Assembly: GCF_002836745.1 (NCBI RefSeq)
Contig: NZ_PJAR01000025.1
Coordinates: 1-64,000 of the forward strand
DNA from: Glaciecola sp. 33A
Lineage (GTDB): Bacteria; Pseudomonadota; Gammaproteobacteria; Enterobacterales; Alteromonadaceae
Length of the DNA: 64,000 bases
Reading direction: 5' to 3'
The position numbers and the translations under genes are program-made. Of this stretch, positions 18,654 to 27,538 are shown piece after piece. The notes below the pieces were generated by a model. That model made no database searches and was not told where the DNA came from. It was given only the letters and a program-made list of their open reading frames with translations. Every line of letters starts with the position of its first letter. The first letter of the stretch is position 1.

Positions 18654-19358
18654 TTAAAACTTGAATAACGTGGCTAATAGTCCAATTAATCCGCCAAAGA
18701 CGCCGCCCCACACAACTAGCCAACCCAAATGTTTTCTGATCATATTCTGAATAATGTCCTTGACCATTTTAGGTGTTAGTTCATTCAGACGTTGCTCAAC
18801 AATTTGCTTGATTTTTTCGTGCAAGTCCTGATGCACATCAGGCTGAGCTAACTCTTCTTGCAGCAATAATATAAACTCTGGATCTTGCGTAATATTTTCT
18901 AGTGCTAGCCCCATTTTATCGATAAAAGGCTGTCGCATCGGCTCTAAGGCTTCAACACCGCCAAACATTCCTAGCATCTGTCCAAATGAAGACGCTTTGA
19001 CAACCTCAACCAAGGAGTCAAATGTGGGTGCCAAGTCTACTTTTTTAATAATAGGGGATAAATCTAGTTGCAGAGGTTGGTTGTTGTCAGCTAGAAAACG
19101 CTGGATGTTTTCTTCACTAAAAAACTGTTCCATCACGAGCGTTCGAATACCGCTCTTAAAATCTTCGAAGCGTTCTGGTATCACACCAGAACCATAAAGT
19201 CCGGGTATTTTTTCAAATAGCATATGCACCGCTATCCAATTGGTGATGGCACCTGATACCGCAAACAATCCGACAGTTTTGATCGTGACATTGCCTAAGA
19301 AAAAACCAATCAGCACTAAGGCAATGGCTAATCCACTGGTGATTATACTTTTATTCAA
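18654..19358 (-). CDS. DUF445-family membrane protein
   Basis: A 234-residue protein with a hydrophobic N-terminus (two helices, residues about 5-45, ending in the family signature GAITNWIAVHMLFEKIPGLYG), a mainly helical soluble middle, and a C-terminal membrane helix. It resembles the YheB/YjiN-type DUF445 family, whose biochemical role is not known. It starts with ATG and faces away from the divergent ilvD. The body is intact. Confidence 0.82.
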   Translation of the reverse strand: MNKSIITSGLAIALVLIGFFLGNVTIKTVGLFAVSGAITNWIAVHMLFEKIPGLYGSGVIPERFEDFKSGIRTLVMEQFFSEENIQRFLADNNQPLQLDLSPIIKKVDLAPTFDSLVEVVKASSFGQMLGMFGGVEALEPMRQPFIDKMGLALENITQDPEFILLLQEELAQPDVHQDLHEKIKQIVEQRLNELTPKMVKDIIQNMIRKHLGWLVVWGGVFGGLIGLLATLFKF

Positions 19359-19702
19359 AGAAAGGACTCCAAGATTGGTTAATTTAGAAAGGTTGATAAC
19401 AGTAAAATAAATACTGTCAAGATGCCGTTGCTATAATGTATTATAAACGGCGCAAAGGCTATATTTGTTGTATGCAACATAGTTGATTGGACCCAGTTAT
19501 ACGCTGTAATATCGTATCATTGAAGCGGGTTAGCGATGGCAGCAATTTCGTAGTTAATTATTTTCTTGCCCCAATTATTGCTCAAAGCAGACTTTTTTAA
19601 CAAGTTAGGTAAATAAGACGAACGAATTCATTAACTTAGATTGTTTATTAACATATACAATACTACAGTACATCCACTGAAGCTGAAAACGAAGAGTAAA
19701 AT
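19359..19702. other. Divergent promoter region between the DUF445 gene and ilvD
   Basis: No gene is seen. Two palindromes are visible: ACAGTA-N7-TACTGT (19399-19417), and a perfect TATAAT-GT-ATTATA around 19432-19445. They could be operators or overlapping -10 elements of divergent promoters. No ilv-type leader peptide or attenuator was recognised upstream of ilvD. Confidence 0.45.
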
Positions 19703-21382
19703 ATGAGTACAGATAAATCACGTAAATATTCTCAAAAAATCGTAGATGGTGCAGCTCAGGCTCCAAGCCGATCTATGTTAAGGGCTGTGGGCTTCAGCGA
19801 CGAGGATTTCAAAAAATCGCAGGTGGGTATTGCTTCAACGTGGTCAATGGTAACGCCATGCAACATGCACATTAACACCTTGGCAGAGGAGGTAGGTAAG
19901 GGTGTCGATAGCGCCGGTGCTAAAAGCGTGATTTACAACACTATTACCATATCTGATGGTATTTCCATGGGCACCGAAGGTATGAAGTATTCTTTGGTAT
20001 CGCGTGAAGTTATTTGCGATTCGATAGAAGCCGTATCGGCTGGCATGGGACATGACGGCATTATCGCGATCGGTGGCTGCGATAAAAATATGCCCGGCTG
20101 TTTGATGGGATTAGCACGTCTGAATCGCCCTTCCATTTTTGTGTATGGAGGAACTATTTTGCCGGGTGAAAACCACACCGATATCGTATCAGTGTTCGAA
20201 GCTGTGGGCAGTTATGCCAACGGCGATATTCCGATCACTCAGTTGGAACATATTGAAAAAACGGCGATACCAGGTCCAGGCTCTTGTGGCGGTATGTATA
20301 CAGCGAACACACTAGCCTCATCGATCGAAGCGTTGGGCATGAGTATGCCCAATAGTTCGGCACAAAATGCGGTTTCCGACAACAAAAAACAAGACTGCAT
20401 CGATGCAGGAAAAGCGATTGTTTACTTACTCGAACATGATATTAAGCCGTCTGATATTATGACCAAAAAGGCGTTTGAGAATGCGATCACAATGGTCATT
20501 ACCCTAGGAGGGTCCACTAATGCAGTACTGCATTTAATAGCCATGGCAGACGCAATTGGTGTTGAAGTGACATTGGATGATTTTGTACGTATCGGTGATA
20601 AAACACCAGTGATATCGGACTTGCGTCCAAGTGGTCAATATTTGATGTCCGAATTAATTGAGATCGGTGGGATTCAGCCTCTGATGAAGCGGTTATTAGA
20701 TGCTGGGATGTTGCACGGTGATTGCATGACGGTAACTGGCAAAACGATGGCTGAAAATTTGGCTGGGGTAGCAGATTATCCTGACGGACAGACTATTATT
20801 TTACCTTTGGATAAGCCAATCAAAAAAGACAGTCATTTGGTCATTCTTAATGGCAATTTAGCACCAGAGGGAGCTGTTTCAAAAATCACAGGAAAAGAGG
20901 GGTTAAGCTTCACTGGCGCGGCTAAAGTGTACGACTCAGAAGAGCAGGGTTACGCTGCTATTATTGATGGTCAAGTCGTGGCCGGTGATGTAGTTGTCAT
21001 TCGCTATGAAGGGCCGAGAGGAGGCCCGGGTATGCGAGAAATGTTAAGTCCCACGTCCGCAATTATGGGCAAAGGCTTAGGCAATGACGTCGCGCTTATC
21101 ACTGACGGTCGCTTTTCAGGCGGCAGTAGGGGCTTTGTGGTTGGCCACATCACACCTGAAGCGCACGAGGGCGGTCCTATTGCGTTGGTAGAAAATGGCG
21201 ATAGCATTACAATTGACGCGCAAAATCGTGTCATGACGCTCAATATTAGTGATGCAGAGATGGCTAGCAGAAAGAACAATTGGCAACAGCCTGCACCAAA
21301 ATATACCAGAGGACTGCTAGCAAAATATGCTAGAACAGTAAGCTCGGCCTCTACTGGAGCGGTTACTGATAAGCCTAATTAA
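19703..21382 (+). CDS. ilvD: Dihydroxy-acid dehydratase
   Basis: It converts 2,3-dihydroxy-isovalerate (and the isoleucine analogue) to the 2-oxo acid in branched-chain amino-acid synthesis. At 559 residues it belongs to the shorter class rather than the about 616-residue class of E. coli. Candidate iron-sulfur ligands are Cys53 (TPCNMH), Cys126 ([10 protein letters not shown]) and Cys195 ([10 protein letters not shown]). The C-terminal block with [14 protein letters not shown] is normal. It stands alone, not in an ilvGMEDA-type operon, so it may be a second copy or an acquired one; sugar-acid dehydratases are related, but the motifs favour IlvD. Confidence 0.9.
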   Translation: MSTDKSRKYSQKIVDGAAQAPSRSMLRAVGFSDEDFKKSQVGIASTWSMVTPCNMHINTLAEEVGKGVDSAGAKSVIYNTITISDGISMGTEGMKYSLVSREVICDSIEAVSAGMGHDGIIAIGGCDKNMPGCLMGLARLNRPSIFVYGGTILPGENHTDIVSVFEAVGSYANGDIPITQLEHIEKTAIPGPGSCGGMYTANTLASSIEALGMSMPNSSAQNAVSDNKKQDCIDAGKAIVYLLEHDIKPSDIMTKKAFENAITMVITLGGSTNAVLHLIAMADAIGVEVTLDDFVRIGDKTPVISDLRPSGQYLMSELIEIGGIQPLMKRLLDAGMLHGDCMTVTGKTMAENLAGVADYPDGQTIILPLDKPIKKDSHLVILNGNLAPEGAVSKITGKEGLSFTGAAKVYDSEEQGYAAIIDGQVVAGDVVVIRYEGPRGGPGMREMLSPTSAIMGKGLGNDVALITDGRFSGGSRGFVVGHITPEAHEGGPIALVENGDSITIDAQNRVMTLNISDAEMASRKNNWQQPAPKYTRGLLAKYARTVSSASTGAVTDKPN

Positions 21383-21390
21383 TTAATGCT

Positions 21391-21420
21391 AACCGGATCA
21401 CCACGGCTGGTGATCCGGTT
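21391..21420. terminator. Terminator-like hairpin between ilvD and the EAL gene
   Basis: AACCGGATCACC and GGTGATCCGGTT form a perfect 12-bp stem around ACGGCT. It lies between two convergent genes and could stop both transcripts. No pronounced T run follows. Confidence 0.65.
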
Positions 21421-21425
21421 AAATA

Positions 21426-23339
21426 TCAGCTTCGCTTAATTTGTGCCTGCGCTAACTTAATAAATTCTTTCGCTGGAAGGGGTTTGGACCAATAGTAGCC
21501 TTGTCCATAAACACAGCCCTGAGCTTTCAGTATTGCAGCAGTTGCTTCATCCTCGACTCCTTCTGCGACATTTTCTAATTCCATTAAATGACTCATTTTT
21601 ATTATCGCATTTACAATGTGCTGTAGTTGTAAATTGCCCACCATATCTCGAACAAATGACATGTCTATTTTCAAAGTAGAAGCATTAAATTTTGACAAAT
21701 AGTTTAGGTTTGAGTATCCCGTTCCAAAGTCATCAATGGCAAAATATACGCCGCGCTCTACCATCAAGAAAATTTGTTGTTCTATATGTTGCGTATCCTC
21801 GATAAATAGTGACTCTGTAATTTCTAACTCCAATAAACTCGGATCCAGTCCAGCCTTTTGCAAGGCTCTAAAAACGTGGTTAGGTAAATTTCCGCGCTTG
21901 AACTGCACAGGTGACAAGTTGACGGCGACCGTCATTCCCTTTAACCCATTGTTCTGCCATTTTGCGCATTCTGCACAAGCCGTTTCGAGTGCCCAACGCC
22001 CGATTTCAATAATTAAACCAGATTCCTCAGCAACCGGAATAAACTCTGCAGGCGAGATAATGGTATCGCCCTTTCGCCAACGAATTAACGCTTCTGCACC
22101 GACAAATTGATTAGTCGCTAAGTCGACCTTTGGCTGATAGTACAATTCGAATTGTTCTTCTTCTATCGCCGTTTTAAGTTCATGGTTCATATTCAGGCGC
22201 CTATTAATTGACTCCTCCATGTCACTTTCATAGAAGTGATAGCTGTTTGGTTCTTCTTCTCTCGCTTTGTAGACCGCAAAGCTTGCTTTTCTATTTAATT
22301 CGGTAAAAGTGTTGCCATCAAATGGCGCAACAGAAACCCCAAGAGCACAACTCAATTCAAAGTTATATTCAGAAATAGACAGCGGCAATATACCGACACG
22401 AATGGCCTGGTGGCAAAAATCTTGCAACGCTGCATAGTCAGGCACGCGTTTGACAAACGTAAACTCGATACCAGAAGTCCGATATACGAAAGTATGCTCG
22501 TCTTGCAATTTAACGAAGCGTTCAGCGAGATTATTTAAAACTTCATCACCAAACTTGTGCCCTAATGTGGAATTAATCCAACTAAAATTATTCATATGCA
22601 AAGTAATAAAACCCAGCATATAGCTGTCTTTTGGAGTGTCACTAAAGAGCTCAATGAGATCTAGTTTGCATTTCTCTGCATTAGGTAGCTGCGTAAGGTC
22701 ATCAAACAAAATACGTTTTTCGGCGTTTTCCTTTATCACATCATAACGCATTCCCTGCTCAGTTAAGCGCGAAATAAGCGCTTTGATATAGCCTGATATT
22801 AGTATGATACCCATGCCATAAACGGATAGAACTATCGCCATATCGGTTGCTTTTGCCCAGCTCGAATAGTCGGTAATTACTTTAGGTTCAACTAAATCGA
22901 TGGAAATTGCATAAGCGAAGAAATAAAAGCTAATAAGCATATAGCAGGACAAAGGTATGATCATCGTCTTCCCGCCAAGCAAGGATGCAAATATCAGCAC
23001 ACATGGATACAGCAGCAAAGAGGTGTCGTATAAACCGTCATAATAGAATGCTTTTGACGATGCAAAGATAATGACGGTCCAAAGTGTCATTCCGGCAACG
23101 ATATTCCATGTATCTGAGTTTAATAGCTTTAATAGACCAATAAAAAAAGCCACCACTACCAAGCCGTCAATTAACCATTTAGTATCGCCTTGCCACCAAG
23201 CAATTGCAGACATGATCAGAAATAGACCAATAAATACATAAATAACCGACTGGACTTGTGCAACCCGCGACTTTATATCTTGTAAGATAGGCGCTGAAGA
23301 ACCCATGGGGGTTAGCGTACTATTACTTTCTTCAAACAT
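21426..23339 (-). CDS. Membrane c-di-GMP phosphodiesterase (degenerate GGDEF + EAL)
   Basis: A 637-residue inner-membrane signalling protein. Residues about 35-190 hold a bundle of hydrophobic helices, followed by a GGDEF-like domain and a C-terminal EAL domain. The GGDEF site reads SGIEF, so it is unlikely to make c-di-GMP and may instead bind nucleotide. The EAL domain looks catalytic: EALIRW, NLSPVQF, ELEITESL, the metal-binding AIDDFGTGYSN, KIDMSF and VAEGVE. It should degrade c-di-GMP to pGpG. It is the last gene of a four-gene operon, and its start overlaps the preceding cyclase by 8 bases. Confidence 0.88.
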   Translation of the reverse strand: MFEESNSTLTPMGSSAPILQDIKSRVAQVQSVIYVFIGLFLIMSAIAWWQGDTKWLIDGLVVVAFFIGLLKLLNSDTWNIVAGMTLWTVIIFASSKAFYYDGLYDTSLLLYPCVLIFASLLGGKTMIIPLSCYMLISFYFFAYAISIDLVEPKVITDYSSWAKATDMAIVLSVYGMGIILISGYIKALISRLTEQGMRYDVIKENAEKRILFDDLTQLPNAEKCKLDLIELFSDTPKDSYMLGFITLHMNNFSWINSTLGHKFGDEVLNNLAERFVKLQDEHTFVYRTSGIEFTFVKRVPDYAALQDFCHQAIRVGILPLSISEYNFELSCALGVSVAPFDGNTFTELNRKASFAVYKAREEEPNSYHFYESDMEESINRRLNMNHELKTAIEEEQFELYYQPKVDLATNQFVGAEALIRWRKGDTIISPAEFIPVAEESGLIIEIGRWALETACAECAKWQNNGLKGMTVAVNLSPVQFKRGNLPNHVFRALQKAGLDPSLLELEITESLFIEDTQHIEQQIFLMVERGVYFAIDDFGTGYSNLNYLSKFNASTLKIDMSFVRDMVGNLQLQHIVNAIIKMSHLMELENVAEGVEDEATAAILKAQGCVYGQGYYWSKPLPAKEFIKLAQAQIKRS

Positions 23340-24921
23340 GGATTATTTCTTGAGTATCTAATTCATGGGCAAACTTTAGGGACTTTCCAGGATCTGCGTC
23401 TCTGTTGTTCTTTACAATGTACATGGCTTGGTCAGCGAGATTGATGATCTCTTGTATTTTAATACCATTCTCTGGGTAAAAGGCAGCTCCTACACTTGCG
23501 CCAACAGCCACATTTTGGTTGAATTTACGTAAGAAGTATGGCTTAGAAATTCGTTGTACCAAACGTGTAACAATATCTTTCGTGGTTGCTTCGTCGGCGC
23601 CGTCAAGCAATAAAACAAATTCATCTCCTCCCCATCGACCACCAAAGTCTTGGGTCCTGAGGGTCTTTTTAATGCGGTCAGCGACAAAGATCAATATTTC
23701 GTCGCCCGACTCATGTCCGTAGATATCGTTGATCCGCTTAAACCAGTTTAAATCGATCAAAGCCAGACAAAATGGACGTTTTTGTTTAGCGAATACATTA
23801 ATCTCTTTCTCTAAACCTTGACGATTATAAAGCTTGGTGAGTTTATCGTAATCGGCTTGATAAGCTAACGATTCTAATTCTTTCTTTCGCTTAGATATAT
23901 CATGCAGGGTAATTTGATAATATTCACGTAAGTCCTCATTTACCACTGAGGTCACCACAACTTGCACCCAAACTGAAGCTGAGTCTTCAGAGGTTTGTAG
24001 TTTAAATTCTCCTGTTGCTATTTCATCATTCGCAAAAGCCAACTCCACAGAGCCCAAAAGCTTCTCAGGCTCTGCAAACAGATTTTCTAATAATGGTCCA
24101 AAGCTCTTTTTTAATTGCAGGTTAAGCTTTTCAAGGATCGTCTCAAAAGCCACATTAAAAAGTATAATATTACCTCGAGGTTCCATTAATATGATGGGCG
24201 ACATAGAATTTTCAAACAGCATCCTGAAGCGTTTTTCTAAAGCTTCAATTTCTTGTCTAAGCTTTCTCTCTCTTGTAAATTGTTGTTCGGTTTTATCAAG
24301 TAAAATATTGACGTCGTTGACTAGTTCACCTAGTTCACTGTTTTGATGAAAATCAGGCACAGTCAAACGATTTCCTTCACCCGGAACGGTTTTGTGTAGT
24401 GCATGAGCAATCCCAATCATGGGTCTGGTTATCAGAAAAAAGGCCACGGATATCGCCACAATTGTGACTACGAATGCTTGCAAAATCATTGCTTTAGAAT
24501 TGTCTAATGCTAATTGTCTAGCTCTTTCTTCTATGTATTGAATATTAGGTGCAATAACCAAGGTACCAATTGATTTATCTGCTTCAAATAAGGATTGAAT
24601 AGGAAAAACCACTGGTTCAACAAAGCTATTAGTATTGCTGACTACTTCAATACTCTCAAAATTCATCTTAGCATTTAGCACGACTTCGTTAGTGGCAAGT
24701 CCATCTACCACCTCTTGGGCCAGATCTTTTTCAGCTAAATATGCTGCCGTTCCCGCAGTAGCCGCGATAGTTTTATACAAACTGCCAAGACTTTGCTGAG
24801 TGATTGCCACTTCTTGATTGAAAGTCAATTTGTAGAACAACTGTGATGAAAGAAAACCAATTGCAATAGATGCAAAACCAATGACTATTGCCAGTCGAAC
24901 TAATAGTGCACTTTTATTCAT
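23332..24921 (-). CDS. Membrane diguanylate cyclase (HAMP-PAS-GGDEF)
   Basis: A 529-residue sensor. One helix lies near the N-terminus (LAIVIGFASIAIGFL), a periplasmic region of about 130 residues follows, then a second helix (FVVTIVAISVAFFLI), a HAMP-like linker, a PAS domain (MLFENSMSPIILMEPRGNII) and GGDEF. The active site is WGGDEF, with an RTQD inhibitory site five residues before it, so it should make c-di-GMP and be product-inhibited. ATG at 24921 is preferred over the longer frame (24945): it overlaps the upstream stop by 8 bases and begins with MNKSALLVRL. It probably senses a signal from the two upstream gene products. Confidence 0.87.
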   Translation of the reverse strand: MNKSALLVRLAIVIGFASIAIGFLSSQLFYKLTFNQEVAITQQSLGSLYKTIAATAGTAAYLAEKDLAQEVVDGLATNEVVLNAKMNFESIEVVSNTNSFVEPVVFPIQSLFEADKSIGTLVIAPNIQYIEERARQLALDNSKAMILQAFVVTIVAISVAFFLITRPMIGIAHALHKTVPGEGNRLTVPDFHQNSELGELVNDVNILLDKTEQQFTRERKLRQEIEALEKRFRMLFENSMSPIILMEPRGNIILFNVAFETILEKLNLQLKKSFGPLLENLFAEPEKLLGSVELAFANDEIATGEFKLQTSEDSASVWVQVVVTSVVNEDLREYYQITLHDISKRKKELESLAYQADYDKLTKLYNRQGLEKEINVFAKQKRPFCLALIDLNWFKRINDIYGHESGDEILIFVADRIKKTLRTQDFGGRWGGDEFVLLLDGADEATTKDIVTRLVQRISKPYFLRKFNQNVAVGASVGAAFYPENGIKIQEIINLADQAMYIVKNNRDADPGKSLKFAHELDTQEIIHV

Positions 24922-25351
24922 AAAAACGATATACCACTTTGACATCCTCGGTCACGTTAATTTCGTGAATATAAGCGATGGCATTTTCTGTTTGTTTTAC
25001 AAAATCTAAAATTGCTTTTTCGTCTTTTTGTTGAGTAGGAGGTCTGGCTCGGCCGGAAAACTTTACTTTTGACCAGTAAGCATTAACTCGCGCTAGTGAC
25101 ATACCGACTAAAGAATCGTAGAATTTTGTTCTGACCACTAAGTCATTTTCAATATCCACCGGTACTGCTTTTGACCCATCAGGAAACGCAACATATTTGC
25201 CCATGTACAAATCGATAACCTGAGAGCGCGAAAGCACAGAAGTAGGATTATCCTTGTGTACAACCAACACTAACTCACTGCTGATGGCAAGAGTGGTGAA
25301 ACTCAATCCACCCATCAAGATCATTGTTTTAAGTAAAGTTAATTGTAGCAT
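24914..25351 (-). CDS. Short periplasmic PstS-like binding protein
   Basis: A 145-residue exported protein with a signal peptide (to about residue 24). The mature part starts SELVLVVHKDNP and contains LSRSQVIDLYMGKYVAFPDG and a C-terminal AIAYI stretch, as in one lobe of phosphate-type substrate-binding proteins. It is only about half the length of a classic binding protein and no ABC permease is nearby. Encoded between a porin and a diguanylate cyclase, it probably serves as a periplasmic ligand sensor for the cyclase. Its ATG shares one base with the porin stop (TGATG). Confidence 0.75.
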   Translation of the reverse strand: MLQLTLLKTMILMGGLSFTTLAISSELVLVVHKDNPTSVLSRSQVIDLYMGKYVAFPDGSKAVPVDIENDLVVRTKFYDSLVGMSLARVNAYWSKVKFSGRARPPTQQKDEKAILDFVKQTENAIAYIHEINVTEDVKVVYRFYE

Positions 25352-26616
25352 CAGTATAAAAAGCTCACGTTGGCGAACAAAACGTTAACATGCCCGGTTC
25401 GATTAGTGTCTGGCGCAGCATTCCCTGCAGGCGGTTGCCAAAAAGTGCTTCCTCCATCATCTATGCGAGTATGATCTAATTGAAGTTTGAATGACATGTT
25501 TTCGTCAAAATCCCAGCGCCAACCTACGGATACGGTTTTTTGATTAAGACTGTAATAATTAAGCAATAACTTCGATGCATTAAAAGCTTCTATGCCACCA
25601 GGCACTTGCTCAAGCGCAGGCAAGATGATACCACTACTATCCAAATCAAATTTTTCCGACTTGCTGAAGGCGACGGAGGCAAAGAAGTTATGCGCATTGG
25701 TGTGATAAATACCACTTAAGTAGCCGCTTTCAACTCCTTGAACAGATAAAGTGTCGGTCTTTATTTTCGCTAATTCAGAGATCAGGGTGACTTTCTTGAA
25801 TCTATATTGGCCACTTAACGAGGTGTAGGTGCCCTTTCTATTGTCGAGGTCGGCGGCATTTGCGAAATCGACTGCGTTAGGCCAGATTACTGAAAAATTA
25901 GGTACAAATGCATTGAGTTGTGTAAGACCTTCAATCAAGGGTTTTATAGCCTGTGAATCGAACTTTAGCTGGGTGTGATTAACTGCGATATCCCAATTAA
26001 TAAATTGAAAATCTAAAGCTAGGCCAACAATATTATCAAAACGAAATGGAGGGGCATCGGGCGCACTAAATGCGGTCACGGCAAATTCATTCTTGCCATA
26101 GAAAAACTTGGCTGAAAACGTTAAATCGCCTAGAGGTTTACTGTAAGTTACATCGCCACCATCAAGATAGCGGTGAGGTAAGACACCATAAATTTCACTC
26201 GGAACGTGAGCCCAAGTGTAAGCGTAACCGATGTCTCGATATTCGGTTAATAAGAATAAGTCATAAGCGGTGCGGCCAAGTCTAAACGACCAATTAGCGT
26301 TTGGTGAGTATCTTATAAAGGCTAAGTTCAGTGCAGACTTGAGATTAAGGTCTTGCTGGTCTCGGTAGATGGCTTGAACCACTATATCGATCTCTTCAGA
26401 GGCTATAACATCGAATTGAATACCTAAATTTGTACTCTCAGCAAAATCAAAGTCACCTTCGAATACACTACCGGTCTTTGAAAAATCGGCGCGATAACCA
26501 AATTGATCAGAATCCTCGGCTACAACCCCTATAGTGCCAAACCCAGATACACGTACTTCTGGCGCTGCTAAGACGAAGTTTGATACTAGCAGCAGCAGGA
26601 AAACACCTTTTGTCAT
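25351..26616 (-). CDS. Outer-membrane porin-like beta-barrel protein
   Basis: A 421-residue protein with a signal peptide (cleavage likely after VLAA). The mature part begins PEVRVSGFGTIGVV and shows alternating amphipathic strands typical of a beta barrel, including FRLGRTAYDLFLLTEYRDIGY. The C-terminus FANVSFLY ends in an aromatic residue, as needed for Bam-dependent assembly. It is the first gene of an operon with a binding protein, a diguanylate cyclase and an EAL protein. The substrate is unknown. A palindromic operator candidate lies upstream. Confidence 0.8.
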   Translation of the reverse strand: MTKGVFLLLLVSNFVLAAPEVRVSGFGTIGVVAEDSDQFGYRADFSKTGSVFEGDFDFAESTNLGIQFDVIASEEIDIVVQAIYRDQQDLNLKSALNLAFIRYSPNANWSFRLGRTAYDLFLLTEYRDIGYAYTWAHVPSEIYGVLPHRYLDGGDVTYSKPLGDLTFSAKFFYGKNEFAVTAFSAPDAPPFRFDNIVGLALDFQFINWDIAVNHTQLKFDSQAIKPLIEGLTQLNAFVPNFSVIWPNAVDFANAADLDNRKGTYTSLSGQYRFKKVTLISELAKIKTDTLSVQGVESGYLSGIYHTNAHNFFASVAFSKSEKFDLDSSGIILPALEQVPGGIEAFNASKLLLNYYSLNQKTVSVGWRWDFDENMSFKLQLDHTRIDDGGSTFWQPPAGNAAPDTNRTGHVNVLFANVSFLY

Positions 26617-26698
26617 AATTAATAAAGCCTTAAAATATTTAAAAACAAACGATGATTTATTCGCTCATTGTGTCTAACCATTCCTTAATGCTACCCTT

Positions 26699-26740
26699 AG
26701 CATATCAGTAGTATGCTGATTTTTATGGTTTAACATTATA
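26699..26740 (-). promoter_or_regulatory. Promoter and operator candidate of the porin/c-di-GMP operon
   Basis: On the minus strand TATAAT occupies 26740-26735. Downstream of it is a perfect inverted repeat, AGCATA-N7-TATGCT (26699-26717), where a bound repressor would block transcription. Related half-sites occur at 26686 (AATGCTA) and 26758 (AATGCTGA). No good -35 is seen, which could mean the promoter needs an activator. The divergent winged-helix protein is the obvious candidate to bind here. Confidence 0.5.
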
Positions 26741-26873
26741 CCTTAGTATCCAACTTGAATGCTGACGCGTTGGTGATGTTTAGTAAAGCCAAAGTTATTG
26801 CCTAACTTATTTGTGTATTATATTTTCGGTAATAAGCCTACTTTTAGCAGCTATGTAAAAAGGCAAGTAGTCT

Positions 26874-27122
26874 GTGGAATCAAAAATACGAAAGGCGTTG
26901 AATATTCACCACTTTAGAGTTGTCAAACAGTTTGCAACCCTGAAGGAAGTCAAGATATGTGATATTGAAAGATACTTAGCCGCTTATGTATCAATGCCAA
27001 CGGCGAGAAAGATAATCCACCAATTAGATGACTTAGAAATAATCACTTTTGACCAAAGCCAGAGCGACAAAAGAGTGAAAATAGTGCGATTCCTTCGAAC
27101 CAGTTTAGACGAATTTGTATGA
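26874..27122 (+). CDS. Small winged-helix DNA-binding protein
   Basis: An 82-residue protein that looks like a single winged-helix domain: a helix (HHFRVVKQFATL), then KICDIERYLAAYVSMPTARK as helix-turn-helix, then IIHQLDDLEII and a basic wing (QSQSDKRVKIVRFL). This resembles the DNA-binding core of MarR-type regulators without the dimerisation helices. The GTG start follows AAGG by about 10 bases. It is transcribed divergently from the porin/c-di-GMP operon, so it probably regulates that operon. The family name is uncertain. Confidence 0.65.
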   Translation: MESKIRKALNIHHFRVVKQFATLKEVKICDIERYLAAYVSMPTARKIIHQLDDLEIITFDQSQSDKRVKIVRFLRTSLDEFV

Positions 27123-27504
27123 CCCTGTAAGACGTTAAAATTGTGTAGATATTCACCCGTTATTTGCTTTATTTAAAGGACTCTTGCAGCACAATCATCC
27201 GTATCCAATCTTATCTATCTAATCCAAAAAGTGTCTAAAAACCGATCCTACGGTGCTATCAACGAAACACTTGTTTTATGTTGATGTTTATTGCTGCGAT
27301 AGCGATTAGTGATGTTTGTAAGTTGAAGATAAGTAGAAGCGTATTATGACCGCGTTGCAGCATTGTATTGATGCAATCAGCGCCACATCACACACATTGT
27401 TTGCATCGCTCAGATTTAGTGTTTATTCTTAAGCCAATACATATATAGCTAGACCGATACTCGGCTTATCGCCTGCGTTTTAATAACGGGCATAGGTTGT
27501 GGAT
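27123..27504. other. Intergenic stretch upstream of the monooxygenase gene
   Basis: No gene, terminator or clear promoter is recognised in these bases. Translation in all frames is broken by stops, apart from short random frames. Confidence 0.45.
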
Positions 27505-27538
27505 AGTGGCGGTGGAGAGTGGCGGTGGAGAGTGGCGG
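27505..27538 (+). repeat. Tandem 13-bp repeats carrying the ribosome site
   Basis: AGTGGCGGTGGAG occurs twice in perfect tandem and is followed by a partial third copy (AGTGGCGG) that ends right at the ATG of the monooxygenase gene. Each copy has a GGTGGAG that can act as a Shine-Dalgarno sequence. Copy-number change by slippage would alter the number and spacing of ribosome sites but not the frame. Confidence 0.8.
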
